Shown here piece by piece: positions 1 to 11,399 of a DNA stretch of 64,000 nucleotides. The notes beneath the pieces are model-generated. The model was not told the origin of the DNA, ran no database searches, and worked only from the letters and a program-made list of their open reading frames with translations. The stretch's first letter is position 1; every line of letters begins with the position of its first letter. The stretch is from Euborellia annulipes (Eukaryota; Arthropoda; Insecta; Dermaptera; Anisolabididae): NCBI GenBank assembly GCA_023213315.1, contig JAKCPI010014840.1:18501-82500 (forward strand), in the 5' to 3' direction. Position numbers and translations under genes: made by a program.

Positions 1-17
1 AAGTTTTAGAAAGAGTG

Positions 18-275
18 GTTCAATACCCCCAGGGCTTTTTTTCTTTTTTTTTGATATGACGTCATTTTACCGCATGAGAGCACTCGGCGGGATTTCGTTT
101 TTCGAAATTTTAAACCCCTGTAGATTCCGAACGGCTAATCAGATCAGACTAAATGAGATGTCATTTAGAGCAGAAAGATAACTTCTAATAGAACAAATAA
201 AAAAATCCCGAGTAATTAACTCCAAAATTAATTTTTTTTCGAAAAACCTCATTTTTTAAGCATAAGTCGCCCTTA
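18..275. repeat. Dispersed repeat, inverted relative to 19405-19620
   Basis: ACCCCTGTAGATTCCGAACG, GCTAATCAGATCAGACTAAA and TCCCGAGTAATTAACTCCAA match the reverse complement of 19430-19580. The other copy is inside the TIR element within the LINE, so this may be part of the same family. Confidence 0.65.
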
Positions 276-601
276 ATGGATAAAAAAAAGCCACACCTGT
301 CATATATTGTTTCAATGAAAATGTTTGAACATGTTTATTTATGAAAACAAACTACTAGTAAAAAAAAAAAAAAAACAACACTTTCTCTCTTTATATTTCA
401 ATATAGGTAAGAGAAAAATTTTTTTTTTTTTGAAATCAAGCAAAAGACGTCACGTTAAAAAGCCACCGGCTGTGTAGAAGACACAGCTAACACCTAATTT
501 TTTTTTTTAGGGAGACTAAAATTTGTTTCTCCCTCAAGTGCAAATTATTTGACCTTTTTTTTTTTTTTGGATGCGAGTCTCATCCCATTTTTTCAGACTC
601 T

Positions 602-722
602 GGTTTCGGCCGGCCGAAAGGTTCGGCCACTTTTTGGCCGAAACCGAAACTACGGCCGAAACCATGATTTTTGGCCGAAACTGGCCGAAACCGTAACCGA
701 AACCGAATATTCGGTCGGTTCC
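602..722. repeat. Degenerate GGCCGAAAC array
   Basis: Roughly eight irregularly spaced copies of GGCCGAAAC or its variants, with an inverted pair at the left (GGTTTCGGCCGGCCGAAAGG). GC-rich against AT-rich flanks. Confidence 0.75.
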
Positions 723-804
723 TAGAATAAAATAATCATAGCTGTTCTTTTTCACCATAACATACATTAAGTCCTTTGAAATTAAAAAGATTTTTGTCTG
801 TTCG

Positions 805-955
805 GAGTAGTGGCTGTGAGATGTTTAGATGGATAATTATGGGCAGGAGCAGCCAATAAAAAAACTATGCGGGTTCCAATTTAAGTTCTTTTTATTTAAG
901 AACGAATATGGTATTTTTATTGGCTGCTCCTGCTCATAATTATCCGTCTAAAAAG
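805..955. repeat. Palindromic repeat (GATGGATAATTATGGGC family)
   Basis: The left arm GATGGATAATTATGGGCAGG and AGCAGCCAATAAAAAA pairs with TTTTTATTGGCTGCTCCTGC and TCATAATTATCCGTC at the right. Relatives of the arm are at 1024-1055 and 27149-27185. Confidence 0.75.
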
Positions 956-1023
956 ATTTTTTTTTTTAGAAATATTACAATACTTATTTACAATTATCTT
1001 TTAATTTTTCTTAAAATAAATAG

Positions 1024-1124
1024 AGATGGATAATTGTGGAAAAAACAGCTAATAAATAGAATGTGAATGTAAACACTTGAGACATTTCAGTTCTTTTATT
1101 TAAGAGCCATCTTCAGTTCTTAGA
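1024..1124. repeat. Relative of the 805-955 palindrome, with CTGAAGA...GAAA motif
   Basis: GATGGATAATTGTGGAAAAA is followed by AGACATTTCAGTTCTTTTAT and TTAAGAGCCATCTTCAG. The minus strand reads CTGAAGATGGCTC ... CTGAAATG. The tRNA-derived SINE at 1137 lies just beside it. Confidence 0.6.
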
Positions 1125-1136
1125 ATTATTCGGTTA

Positions 1137-1343
1137 GGTTCGGTTGAAGTGGCCGTTCTCAGAGAGGGAACACACTTAGACCAATTAGGCCCTTTGTGAT
1201 ACCACTGTGGGGCTATCCCCCTCTCCTACCCCAAGAGGAGACTTTGGCAGGATGTTTGAATTATTTGCGGCAAGCTGGATTCGAACCCGAGTCGTGTTGA
1301 GACTTCGGCCTCCGTAATCCTCAGCTTAGCCATTTCCTCCTCG
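1137..1343 (-). mobile_element. tRNA-derived SINE with 12-bp target duplication
   Basis: On the minus strand, a tRNA-like head holds an A-box-like TGGCTAAGCTGAGG and a good B box GGTTCGAATCC (around 1269-1279). The insert is flanked by exact direct repeats ATTATTCGGTTA at 1125-1136 and 1344-1355. The body contains an inverted GGGGAT/ATCCCC-like segment near 1206-1230. There is no clear poly-A tail. Confidence 0.75.
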
Positions 1344-1689
1344 ATTATTCGGTTAAGGTGTTCGCCATTTTTAATCACAAGCTGTTTATCTTCAATAGTT
1401 CATTGGCCTTTCATTTAGTGTTTTAAATATTTGAATGATAAGACGAGAGGTAGACAAGGATTCAAGTTTTCGTTCATTTAATACGAAGGGTTCATTGAGG
1501 CATGAACTCTATCCTGCTCCCGAAATGGCGTTTTACTATTTTCTCTCTCTCTCTCAACAATTTTGAAAACGTTTTTACCTTCTCTTGAAATATATGATAA
1601 AATCACACTTGTACGAAAGTAGAATATTTAATAACATAAATAAAAAATCAAAATTGAGAGGCGGATGTTGTTTCTAATTTAATTGAGTC

Positions 1690-2100
1690 CCTTGTCTATG
1701 TGATTTTGCAAAGTCCAGAGAGAGAGAGAGAGAGAGGGAGTAAATGGACCTCTTTCTCTTTCGGAGGTGTGTGGGTGGATAGAAGGTGGTTGGGTGAGTG
1801 GCCTATGCTCTCATTTCTAGGGGGCGTTAAGACCCTCGCTCTCTCTCTCTCTCCAAGGCTCCAAGGGTTGGTTGGACGTCGTATAATCCCGTTTCCACTT
1901 GGTCGCAAGGCCAGTCGCACAACATCTCCTTTAATTAACGCATTTCTCTCGCGGATTAAATGGTATAACACAGATAGCGAAGAAGAACAGAGAGTCAAGA
2001 GAGAGAGAGAGAGAGAGAGAGCTTTTTCATTAATTGCAACCATCCTCTCTCTCTCCTTTCCCTTTTTCAATGAAACGTTTTTATTTCCTTTTAATGATTA
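1690..2100. other. CT/GA-bounded, higher-complexity non-coding block
   Basis: Between two AG/CT runs is a non-repeated stretch with GGACGTCGTATAATCCCG and TTTAATTAACGCATTTC. Long frames on both strands come from the CT/GA runs. It could be a regulatory segment; nothing in the sequence proves this. Confidence 0.25.
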
Positions 2101-2966
2101 ACATACACTATAAACTTTTAAAACCTTAAATTATCTCGTTTAAATCAAAATTGTATTTATCGAATAATAGTGTACCGTTTATTTTTGTACTTGAGAATAC
2201 ACGAATTGAATAATTATTTCCTCTTTTGTCAAAGCTTTTTTTTATTTTATTTATAACAAAAGCAAGGGAAAATAATTATTTTTTTTCCTCGAGATAATAA
2301 ATCACGTGATCATTGATACCAAAAGAAATTATTTATGATTTTTTTTTTTCTTATTTATTTATTTATTTTTTTTTTTTTTTTGTATGGCTGACTTGACTGG
2401 AGATGGATACTGTTATCTATTTCATTTTTTTCACGCTCTTTCTTTTCTATTTTTTTCCTCTCTCTCTCTCTCTCTGTATATCATTTCACAGAGAGAGAAG
2501 GAAACCCCAAAGAGATGCTTTTGATCAGATCGAAATTGCCTTTCTCTCTCTCTCTCTTTCTCTCTTATCATTGATTTGTTGAGGTCTGTCTGATGAATTT
2601 CACAGGGTGAGGGGCAATTTCATTCCAAGACGCCTTCAAATAGAATTTCAACTGATATGTGCAGAGATGGAAAGCATCAGATATCAAGAATCAAAGATAA
2701 ATGACGTTAGACATGCGTTTTTCCATGGCAATTATTTAATAAATCATATTTCGAAAAGAAAAAAAGATATTAAATTAATCTTCTCTTTCATTTCTTTCTA
2801 CTCTTCTCTTTCTTTCATACGTTATTTTTTATTTAAATTAAAATATTAAATAATCACCTTTTGCTTAATTGCGTTATTTGTATTAAATTTATCTGGCCCC
2901 GGGATCATTAAAACGAACACGTTGAAAATATTTTTCTTTCATTAAAATTTTTCCAACAACTACATT

Positions 2967-3090
2967 CATCATCATATGGCGACCTCTTAAATTGTACCCG
3001 GAGTCTCGGGTTCGCTTCCCGAGAGTGAGGAAATTAATTGGCTACCATTTGATGGGGTCTAAATGGCCTTAGAAAAATAAATAAATTAAT
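2967..3090 (+). mobile_element. SINE-B copy, degraded
   Basis: B-box-like CGGGTTCGCTTCC near 3007-3019, then GATGGGGTCTAAATGGCCTT and an A/T tail. The head 5' part is diverged. Confidence 0.6.
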
Positions 3091-4100
3091 TTACTGATGA
3101 AAATAGGGGGCTGCCTGGTGGATATTAAATTCTGGAAATGAGTTTCAGGCAAATTTATTTAGAGCTATGGCTCAACGTTTCGCTTTTGCATCTTTTCCAC
3201 CTCTTTAAGTTAGAGATGAGGATCGCCCAACTTTTTTCCTTCTTCCTTTTATAAAGAATCAAAGTCTTATACAATAACTTTCCGGTCAAGTTATATAATC
3301 CAGAAGTAAACTCTTACTATAACTTATTTATTTGAATTCCTGAATTTGACAGAAATTGTTTTTGACCTCCAGGTTATCGAACTGATTAGTTTATGTTTAT
3401 GTCAGAAACAGATTTGCAAATGCAAGTTATTTTATTTTATCTATATTTAAACCTTTATTAATTTTTTTTTTTTTTTTTTTCATTGAACTTTTTATTAGAG
3501 AAGCCTATCTTTGAGTAACAAAAATTCGATATTGAATTTTTTTCACTCTCTGAAAAATAAAAACAAATAAACTTGGCCTGTACATTGATTAATTTACCGA
3601 AAAAATATTTACCTATTTATTATTTTTATATTTATTTCTTGTTTAATAAATGAAACTTTTATAATTAATTTTATCAAAAAAAAAAAAGAAATTTTTTATT
3701 TTCTGAAAGGAGAAACTTTATACGCTTTGAAACAATAAAACTTTTAATTGCTACTCATTACAAAGTATTCTTAAAGGAGAGGCTTTAACAAGAGAGGGCA
3801 GGACATCTTTCTTTGATGAAAATAAAAAGACAGGAGATTTAGATTGTAATTAAAAAAAAAATTAATTACATAAATGACTGATTGATGGCAGGTAACAAAT
3901 CATTTGCTTTACTAGTGAAATAATAATTAGTTAATATTAATAAATGAAATCTTTTTAAATACTCAATTATAGAATTCCTATACTATACTAGTCGGCCGCC
4001 TTCAGCGGGCTTCGCGACGAGTATCTTTCCTGAACTCTTCTATTAGAATTCAGGAATATACTTCAGCAATATACTTAAAATAAATATAGGCCTACATATA
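3091..4100. other. AT-rich stretch, nothing recognised
   Basis: Mostly A/T-rich DNA with homopolymer runs. Apart from the weak CGGCCGCC/GCGGGC segment near 4000, no gene, RNA or repeat was recognised. Confidence 0.5.
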
Positions 4101-4108
4101 AGTGTTTT

Positions 4109-4287
4109 GTATTTGAATTGGAAATTTTGCCCATTTTACACAATCGGTTTTGGCGCGGTTCTAACGCCGCGGTTTTAAATGCTTCAAAAGCGTGAGTCAA
4201 ACAGAACTAAGGAGTTTAAATGAAACCCTCGTTTGAAACGCGCCAAAATCGCACGGGTAGAATAGGCAAAATTTTCAATTCAAATAC
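4109..4287. repeat. Inverted repeat, 49-bp arms
   Basis: GTATTTGAATTGGAAATTTT ... TTTTGGCGCG (4109-4157) pairs with CGCGCCAAAA ... AAAATTTTCAATTCAAATAC (4239-4287), with a few mismatches. Confidence 0.75.
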
Positions 4288-4312
4288 AAATCAATTATAT
4301 TTTATATTTATT

Positions 4313-4730
4313 ATATATTGCTGAAATTTGATTGATTCTAATTCAACAAAACATTTTCTCTAGGTTATATGTTTCAAGGGTTTACTTAAATTTTAACATC
4401 AAATTAACATTTTAACATTTTATTGAAATCAAAATTAAATTTTGCACTTTATGTACATTTCGGCTTTGCTGCTATCCTCAGAAGTGATTGACATTTGATT
4501 GCATATATAGACTTTGTAAGAACACAATCTCTATATGCAATCAAATGTCACTCACTTCTGAGAATGGCAGCAATGCCGAAATGTATAATACATAAAGTGT
4601 ACAATTTAATTTTGATTTCACTAAAACGTTAAAATGTTAATTTAATTTTAAAATTTAACTAAACCCTTGAAACATATAACCTAGAGAAAATGTTTTGTTG
4701 AATTAGAATCCATCAAATTTCAGCAATATA
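4313..4730. repeat. Large palindrome, about 205-bp arms
   Basis: Arms 4313-4517 and 4523-4730 are nearly complementary with a very short spacer. Each arm has a CTGAGGATAGC ... GCCGAAATG-type motif (4458-4481 on minus, 4558-4581 on plus). Confidence 0.85.
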
Positions 4731-5144
4731 CAATAAATATACATATTCATAATGTTTCAACTAGTGCCCACTGTAACCAGTTTAAATCCAACAAATCACT
4801 TAATATCTCGAAACAATAAATATATGACTTAGACCACTTTCATAATTAATGGCACATATAAGAAGCAATTTATAAAACAAACATTCACTGATTTTTGTTT
4901 TCACATCTGGCTTTATTTGGAACATAATAAACTCAACACAGAGGTCTCAATATGGAACCAAAACGTCGACAATTAATAAAAATCAGGAAAAAAGAGATTT
5001 TAAATATTATTTTATTTTATTCCTGACTACCATCTTATTTTATTATAAAATTTTTTTTCTTATTACTCTTGAGTTTTAATCCTGGGGAATGTGAGAAAAT
5101 TGCGGTGCCCGGACCGATTCACTCATTTAATACCTTCTTACGTA

Positions 5145-5350
5145 CGCACAATGAGGGACGATATTAAGACCCACCTATGCGTTTTCTACTTGTGATTATT
5201 TCATTGTTTTTATAAAAGAAAATGAAAATCTTTATTGGAAATTTTCTAGCTTTGAACTATGAAAGTTTCCATTCAAAAATATAAATTTTTTTTTAAAACA
5301 ATGAACAAGTAGAAAACGCATGGGTGGGACTTAATATTGTCCCTCACTGT
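5145..5350. mobile_element. Mariner-type MITE, copy 1
   Basis: About 205 bp with TIRs: ATGAGGGACGATATTAAGAC and CCACCTATGCGTTTTCTACT at the left; AGTAGAAAACGCATGGGTGG and ACTTAATATTGTCCCTCACT at the right. Ends CAGTGAGGGAC next to TA are typical of Tc1/mariner-type targets. Confidence 0.75.
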
Positions 5351-5351
5351 A

Positions 5352-6127
5352 CCTAGAACTAAAGATTTTACAAGTTTCATTCTTATCTAATGAGTGGTTT
5401 CAGTTAAAAGTCCAAATCATTAGCTGATCATTGTTTTGAAAAAGCTTAAACCTAGCAAAATTTCTAATTATTTGCTAACTTCTCCCTCTTAGGAAGACAA
5501 TTTTTAACCTCCTTAATCTCTAGATTAGAAAAAGACAAATCTAAAAAAACTTACTTGGCTATTTTTATTTAGAATTGATTTATAAAACCCTCCAATTAAC
5601 TGGAAAATAATTAAAGAGACCTTTGATTTATTTTACGTTATAAAAAGGGTTTTGTGATGACCTCATCTCTATTTTTTTTCTTTTATTTTACCACCTTAAA
5701 ATGATTAAAAATACTACTATTTTTTTCCTGACGCCAAGGTGAAAATCGTTATTGTCTAGGCGATAAAACGCACACATTTAGGGTTAATGATTGACCCAAA
5801 AAAAAGAGAAAAAAAAGTTTTTATTATTCTCCCTTTCTATCCTCCCTTCATCTTTTTTTCCCTCCTTCTCTTTCCTGGAGGAAATTTTTTATTCTTAAGA
5901 CGAGTGTTTTTCACACCTCAGTGAACCCAGCATTTGTTTTCTTAAGTGTGAACGGGTGAAAGAAATGAAGACGAAAGGAAAAAAAAAGAATTATGTGGAC
6001 TGAGATCTCTATTGGTCTATTCGAAAAATTCATTAGAAAAATAAAAGGAACGCTTCTTTTGTCAAATTAATCTCAATTATTTAATTGTTAAAATATTTAT
6101 TTAATTAATTGATTAAGTTAAAATCAT
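5352..6127. other. AT-rich stretch, nothing recognised
   Basis: No frame, RNA or dispersed repeat seen. A pyrimidine-rich patch is at 5825-5880. Confidence 0.5.
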
Positions 6128-6425
6128 TTTTATGATTTATTAAATAAACATTTGGTGTGATTAACGCACAGCTCACACTTACTTTCGATAAGAGAAAGTG
6201 GTGTGCTGAGCTGTCACACCAGATTTATTTATATTTAGTTTCCCATAGCTTCTTAGTTCCAAACTTGACCATTTGCATTTCGTAGATGGCGCTGAGCTTC
6301 GAATGCTTCCATTGGAAATAAAGTGTACTTGAAACACGTTTTAGGAAAAAACTTATTAATATACTTTTTAAAGAGCATTATGAATTTGAATCAAAATTGT
6401 TCCAGTGAATTTTGAAAAATACATC
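6128..6425 (+). repeat. PC-related hairpin repeat (variant)
   Basis: The hairpin TGGTGTGATTAACGCACAG ... CTGTCACACCAGATTTA (6150-6227) is followed by TATTTAGTTTCCCATAGC, as in the variant copy at 33579. The centre resembles ACTTACTTTCGATAAGAGAA. Confidence 0.65.
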
Positions 6426-6477
6426 AGTAATGTGAACTTCAATTTTCAGCAAAAATTTGATTTATATACTTTTTAAA

Positions 6478-7142
6478 GAAAAAAATCTGGTGTGACTGGC
6501 GCACAGCACACAACTTTCTCTTACCTTCGGTAATCGAAAGTTGTGTACTGTGCTTGTCACACCAGATTTTTTGTGTCGACATATATTTAGTTCCCGACAG
6601 TACGGAACATTTGAATTGAGATGTAAAATTTATAAGTATGACAAAATATTTATATTTTGTTACCATGGGAACCATTTCTCCTATCTTCCCTTTGAAATAC
6701 AAGAGTAAAGTGGTCTTCAGAAGATTTCAATTGTAAAATGAGAATAGACATTTTAAAGAGAATCTAAAAATTAATTGATTTTTGAAAAAATCGTTGGAGC
6801 AAATTTTGAGAAAATCGAAAAAAACTGAAAAAGTACATCAGTAAAGTACTAATACTCTTTGGCTGATTTTGATTAAAAGCTTATTTTCCTGTCCCGGAGG
6901 GTGTCTAACTTAAATATAAAATTTCAACCTCGTAGCTCAATTCCTTCATGCTTAAAATTGAACACACACCCACCCACCCACACACCCACCCACAGACAGA
7001 CCATGTCGCGAAAACCACTTTTTTGGATTCAGGGGACTTCAAAACGTGAAGATCCATCAAAATCTCGACATCGAATTTTTGACATGAATCCAATACTTTC
7101 TCTCATATATATATTACATATATACATAGGTAAGAGAAAGTA
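6478..7142 (+). repeat. PC repeat, full-length copy
   Basis: Begins with a roughly 95-bp hairpin (AATCTGGTGTGACTGGCGCA ... TTGTCACACCAGATTTTTT). Next come GTCGACATATATTTAGTTCC, a non-coding body with AATCGTTGGAGCAAATTTTG, a CA/CAGA tract, TTTTTTGGATTCAGGGGACT and AATCTCGACATCGAATTTTT. It ends in a short hairpin ACTTTCTCTCATATATATA ... GGTAAGAGAAAGTA. This is the reference copy for the family. Confidence 0.8.
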
Positions 7143-7445
7143 ATAGTTGATTTGTGAATTTTATCAAAATCGTTGGACGAAATTTTGAGGAATTCGAAAA
7201 AACTGGGAAAAAACCTCAGTACCTAAAGTACTAGTACTTTTTGGCCAATTTTGTTCAAAAGTTTATTTTAACTGTCCTGTACCTAAATAAAATTTCTACC
7301 TCGTAGCTCATTTCCTTCATGCTTAAAATCGTCACACATAGTCACACAGACAGACAGGCCAATTTGCGAGTTCCACTTTTTTGGACCTCAAAAACGTGTA
7401 TTTCCATCAAAATCTCGACATCGAATTTTTTACTTGATCGCAATA
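7143..7445 (+). repeat. PC repeat, 5'-truncated tandem copy
   Basis: Directly follows the full copy and repeats its 3' two-thirds (AATCGTTGGACGAAATTTTG to CGACATCGAATTTTTTACT), without the end hairpins. Confidence 0.7.
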
Positions 7446-8389
7446 CAAATTGCTATTTAATTTAGCAGATTAACAGGCGACCCGAAAAATATCTCAAAAT
7501 TTTGTGTGCTCCCAAGGAATAAGCTAAGAAATCATGATTCAATTATAATATCTCAGAAAAAAACCATATAAATAATTACATATAATTAATTTATCAACCT
7601 ATTATCTAATTTACATAGTTTATTATATCACTATAATTAAATTTTTACCCATTTATTTTTTAATAGATGGTTTTAATAGTAACAAAGTTATTCACTTCTA
7701 TTAGATTTTATGTAATAGTTAATAGAGAGAGTATATATCTCTATGCTAAAATTCCATCGAATTTACCCCAATAATGCATAATAAATGCATTACATGAATC
7801 CATTTCTACGCTATTATAATGGATGTATTTTAATTCCTAATAATGACTAAAGGCTCTAATAATTATCTAATCAATAAATGAAACAAATTCTTGCTTATAA
7901 ATTAAATTATCATTTATTATTAAGAATTCTCAAGATAGTTTTTACTTTTCAAGAAAATGCCAAGGGCTGTAGCAATAATTCGTCTCTGAATGCTTCCTGA
8001 AAGTTAGGCAGACCTATTGTCATAGCACTCTCTCTCAATATCTATGTGCTCCTGTCTAAAAAATTCAGACTAGAATGTCAGTTTTCTTGTCAGTGGCATC
8101 TTGTTATCCGAAAATATGGTCGCTTTATAACCCAACTAAACTTAATGACAATTTTGGGATTTTCAGTTTCGAAACTTTGAGATAAAAATTCTCACAGAAG
8201 ATATTGTCCGATTTGAAAAAAAATTTATAGCCTATCTGTAATGTTCATGTGGGTGAGCCACTTTTGCCGGGTATTATATTTCGCTCCGAAAAAAATGTGG
8301 CAAAACGACCCTCCTTAGCGACCACTCACACCAGATTTTTTAAGCTTCTTTTTACTATTGGATCACTCAGTTGTGTCCCTTTTCCTCTT
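7446..8389. other. AT-rich stretch, nothing recognised
   Basis: No coding frame or repeat family recognised between two PC copies. Confidence 0.5.
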
Positions 8390-9060
8390 ATTTTTTACTT
8401 TATCTTACCTCTATATATATATGTTAATATATATAGAGAGAAAGTATTCGTTTCATGTCAAAAATTCGATGTCGAGATTATGATGGATATACACGTTTTG
8501 AGGTCCCCTGAATCCAAAAAAGTGGTTTTCGCGACATGGTCTGTCTATGTGTCTGGGAACAAAATATCTCAAGAACGAAAAGAGCTAGGAGGTATGAAAT
8601 TTTATATTTAAGTTAGGCACCCCCATGGGACGAGACACGAAGCTTTTGAACAAAATCGACCAAAGAGTACTAGTACTTTACTGATGCACTTTTTCAGTTT
8701 TTTTCGATTTTCTCAAAATTCGCACCAACAATTTTTTTTTTTATTCAAAAAATCAATTATTCTTTAGATTCTCTTTAAAATGTATATTCTCATTTTATAA
8801 AAAATAGCGGGAAGGGCTCATTGAAATCTTCTGAAGACCACTTTACTCTTGTACTCCATAGAAGAAATAGGAGAAATGGTTGCCATGGTAACAAAATGCC
8901 CTATATAATAAATTTTACATCTTGAATTCAATTGTACCCTACTGTCGGAAACTAAATACATGTCGACACAAAAAATCTGGTGTGACAAGCACAGAACACA
9001 ACTTTCTCATACCTTCGGTAATCGAAAGTTGTGTTCTGTGCTTGTCACACCAGATTTTTT
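8390..9060 (-). repeat. PC repeat, full-length minus copy
   Basis: The short hairpin at the left (CTTACCTCTATATATATATG ... AGAGAGAAAGTATTCG), the body in reverse, and the long hairpin at the right (8974-9060, ending GTCACACCAGATTTTTT). Confidence 0.8.
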
Positions 9061-9120
9061 CCCATGTTATTCTCATATGACAATAAAATAGTCTTCATAA
9101 GTTTGGGAGTATCCTCCTCC

Positions 9121-9158
<38 letters not shown>

Positions 9159-9960
9159 AGTGAAATACTGTATTTTTTCAAATAAAAGATGAAATATACA
9201 AATTTTAATTAATTTTATTATTGTAACAAATGAAATTTTTCTTTTTTGTTTATTCTTGTATATAGGCTTTCCTTTTTATGATTATTTACATTGGATATCG
9301 AATTTTTTTTTCCCCTATATGAGAGAAAGATTTAGTGCCCGCATAGGTTATGTTATGTGCCGTATGTTTACGAACAAGGTTGCTTGTTTTATAGTATAGT
9401 GGAGATGCTGGGATTTTCTCTTTCTATAATACAAATCTCGTCCTTTTTTTTAGAGATTTTATTTTCCCCGTTGGCCGTATCGACATCAGGCACTCACTCT
9501 CTTTCTCTTTCTCTCTCTCACACTATGTATATAAATATTATTTTATCAGGCTAGGATGCATTTCTTTCTTTTTTGCGGTTTTATTTCAATGAGAGCGACG
9601 AAAAAAAACAAATTTGTCTTTTTTCACATAAATAAAAAAAAGGTATTTTTTTTTTCTCTTTTTTTTTTATTTAAAGAGAAATATTGTTTGGATAGGGTCT
9701 TTTGATTTATATGTTATTTTCATCGTGCTCTATTATGTTTTAATAATTTAATTTGTGAGATTCTAGTTATATATAAAAAAAAGAATAATTTCAGCCAATT
9801 ATTACATGATTGCTATAAATAATGATTCCTCTTTTTTTTTTGTATCTCAGAACCTTCTTTTCTCGCTTGAATTTCAGCTTTCAAATTGTTCACATTGGTA
9901 GAGTACGCGCCTCTTGTTTTATTTTGCTTCCCGTTTCAAAAATGTATTTTTTTTTTTAAT
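9061..9960. other. Low-complexity T-rich stretch
   Basis: A 36-base A-rich run near 9127-9156 and many T runs and CT repeats (9495-9520). The small open frame at 9357-9554 is of CT-repeat origin. Nothing else recognised. Confidence 0.5.
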
Positions 9961-9961
9961 T

Positions 9962-10200
9962 AAAAAACACTCTTTTTTCAGATTCACACACACATACAGT
10001 CTTTGCGGCAACTTGGGCCATTTAAGACTTTAAACGATAACCGCTATTATGAAACTATATATCTTGGGGTCCAGGCATTCTTATTTAAGCCATTTGGTAT
10101 CCAAATGGCTTAAATAAAATCATTGGACTGCCTGGGATCCGAACCCTCGACCCTTGACATACAAGGCAGGCGCACTACCAACTACACCAAGCCAGAGGGC
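9962..10200 (-). mobile_element. SINE-A copy
   Basis: Reads, on the minus strand: a tRNA-like head (GCTTGGTGTAGTTGGTAG, B box GGTTCGGATCC), the signature CTGGACCCCAAG-type link with the palindrome AAGCCATTTGGATACCAAAT, an ATAACGG segment, the tail TTGCCGCAAAGACTG, a CA/TG-rich run and a terminal A-rich run. Family A occurs about ten times in this window. Confidence 0.8.
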
Positions 10201-10274
10201 TCAAAAATGTATTGGTCACCAAAAAAATTAAAATAAATAAACAAGAATAAAAAAAAATATATACTGTATATATT

Positions 10275-10385
10275 TCTTCAAGCCCCTGGACCATAGCACA
10301 GATGGTAGAGTTGTTGCCTATTGTTCTAGGAGTCATCCCGTCTTAAATGGCCTTCGATCCCCAAAAAGACCTTAAACAAAAAAAC
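10275..10385 (+). mobile_element. SINE-B copy, deleted middle
   Basis: Head CCATAGCACAGATGGTAGAG followed directly by TTAAATGGCCTTCGATCCCC and AAAAAGACCTTAAAC; the linker and B box are mostly deleted. It lies immediately after a SINE-A copy in the opposite orientation. Confidence 0.65.
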
Positions 10386-10764
10386 TTACTATCTTCAAAA
10401 TCTCACTAAAGTCATTAGGGCTGGTGGAAGCTTAAAAGATCGGAGGAGCTAGTTATTTAGAATACTGATATTAAAGCAGAGGAAGAAATTTCTTCTCTTA
10501 TGCTAGAGGCAGGAGTTGGCTTTTCAAAATGTTTTTAAATTTTAATTCGTTAATAATACATTTAGAAAAATAGGGATGGATTCTAAATTGAAAAACCCTT
10601 GAAAATAAAATGAAGTGAAATAAAAATGAAAGTATAACAAATATTTAATATTGTGTCTGATGAGTTACATCAAAAGAGGGTTGAAAATACATGGACTGGC
10701 ATCTAAAGTTATTTCTTTAAATATTTTATTAGAGCCTCTTTAGTGCCAAATTCCGACCTTTTTT

Positions 10765-10860
10765 GAACCCTGAAGATGGCATCTACCGAGACCGGTAGGC
10801 AAAATAAAATATTTTTTAAGAGATCACTTTGCCTGTCAGTCTCTGCATCTTCAAACCTTC
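10765..10860 (+). repeat. Fragment with CTGAAGATGGC motif
   Basis: CCTGAAGATGGCATCTACCG, AGACCGGTAGGCAAAATAAA and TTTGCCTGTCAGTCTCTGCA follow the layout of the 37.4-kb unit, but the GAAA box is lost. Confidence 0.5.
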
Positions 10861-11034
10861 CTTGAGATTTAGAGTTTTCTGATTGAATCGCCACTTTTAC
10901 GTATATATTTATTTTTTCTATTCTCGAAGTTTCGAGACAAAGTCTGAAGTTCAATAAGATTTTAAAAAGATTTTTTGATTTCTAAGTTTTCACTATGAAA
11001 TCATTTAAATTTCAAATATCTTTTATTTTTAAAT

Positions 11035-11150
11035 TTTTTTAATTTGTTCTGAGTCTATGTAGACCCCATCCCTATTTATCTCAATTGATTAGTAGTAAAT
11101 TCAATTGAAATACCTTTTTTGCATAGGACGGACTGGGGACCCGCGATCTT
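11035..11150 (-). mobile_element. SINE-B tail fragment
   Basis: Minus strand: GGGATGGGGTCTACATAGAC preceded by the AATTGAATTTACTACTAATC-type linker. Confidence 0.55.
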
Positions 11151-11399
11151 TATTTAGCACCAGAAGCTAACAAACACTTATAAATCTTTAATGAACATTA
11201 TCAAAATTGCAATCGAAAAGACGATAAATATTTTATTAATTAATCTTGAAGACGATTCTTCTTCTACGGTGTTTCAAGTGAATAATAGCTCGACTTAGAT
11301 CTAGGGTGAGAAGAAAATGACCTGCAATGTATGTTTTAATCTTGTCGAGAGGGATTAAGTAGGTTCAATATTTATTATAGGCGACTATTTACACAAGAG

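Noticed and set aside
1696..2101. Overlapping open frames on both strands (124 and 133 codons)
   Set aside because: Both are driven by AG/CT repeats (Ser-Leu and Arg-Glu runs) and have no domain-like sequence.
10130..10200. Functional tRNA gene
   Set aside because: The tRNA-like heads of SINE-A, B and C have poor acceptor stems and odd anticodon loops and are joined to SINE bodies, so they are not called as tRNA genes.
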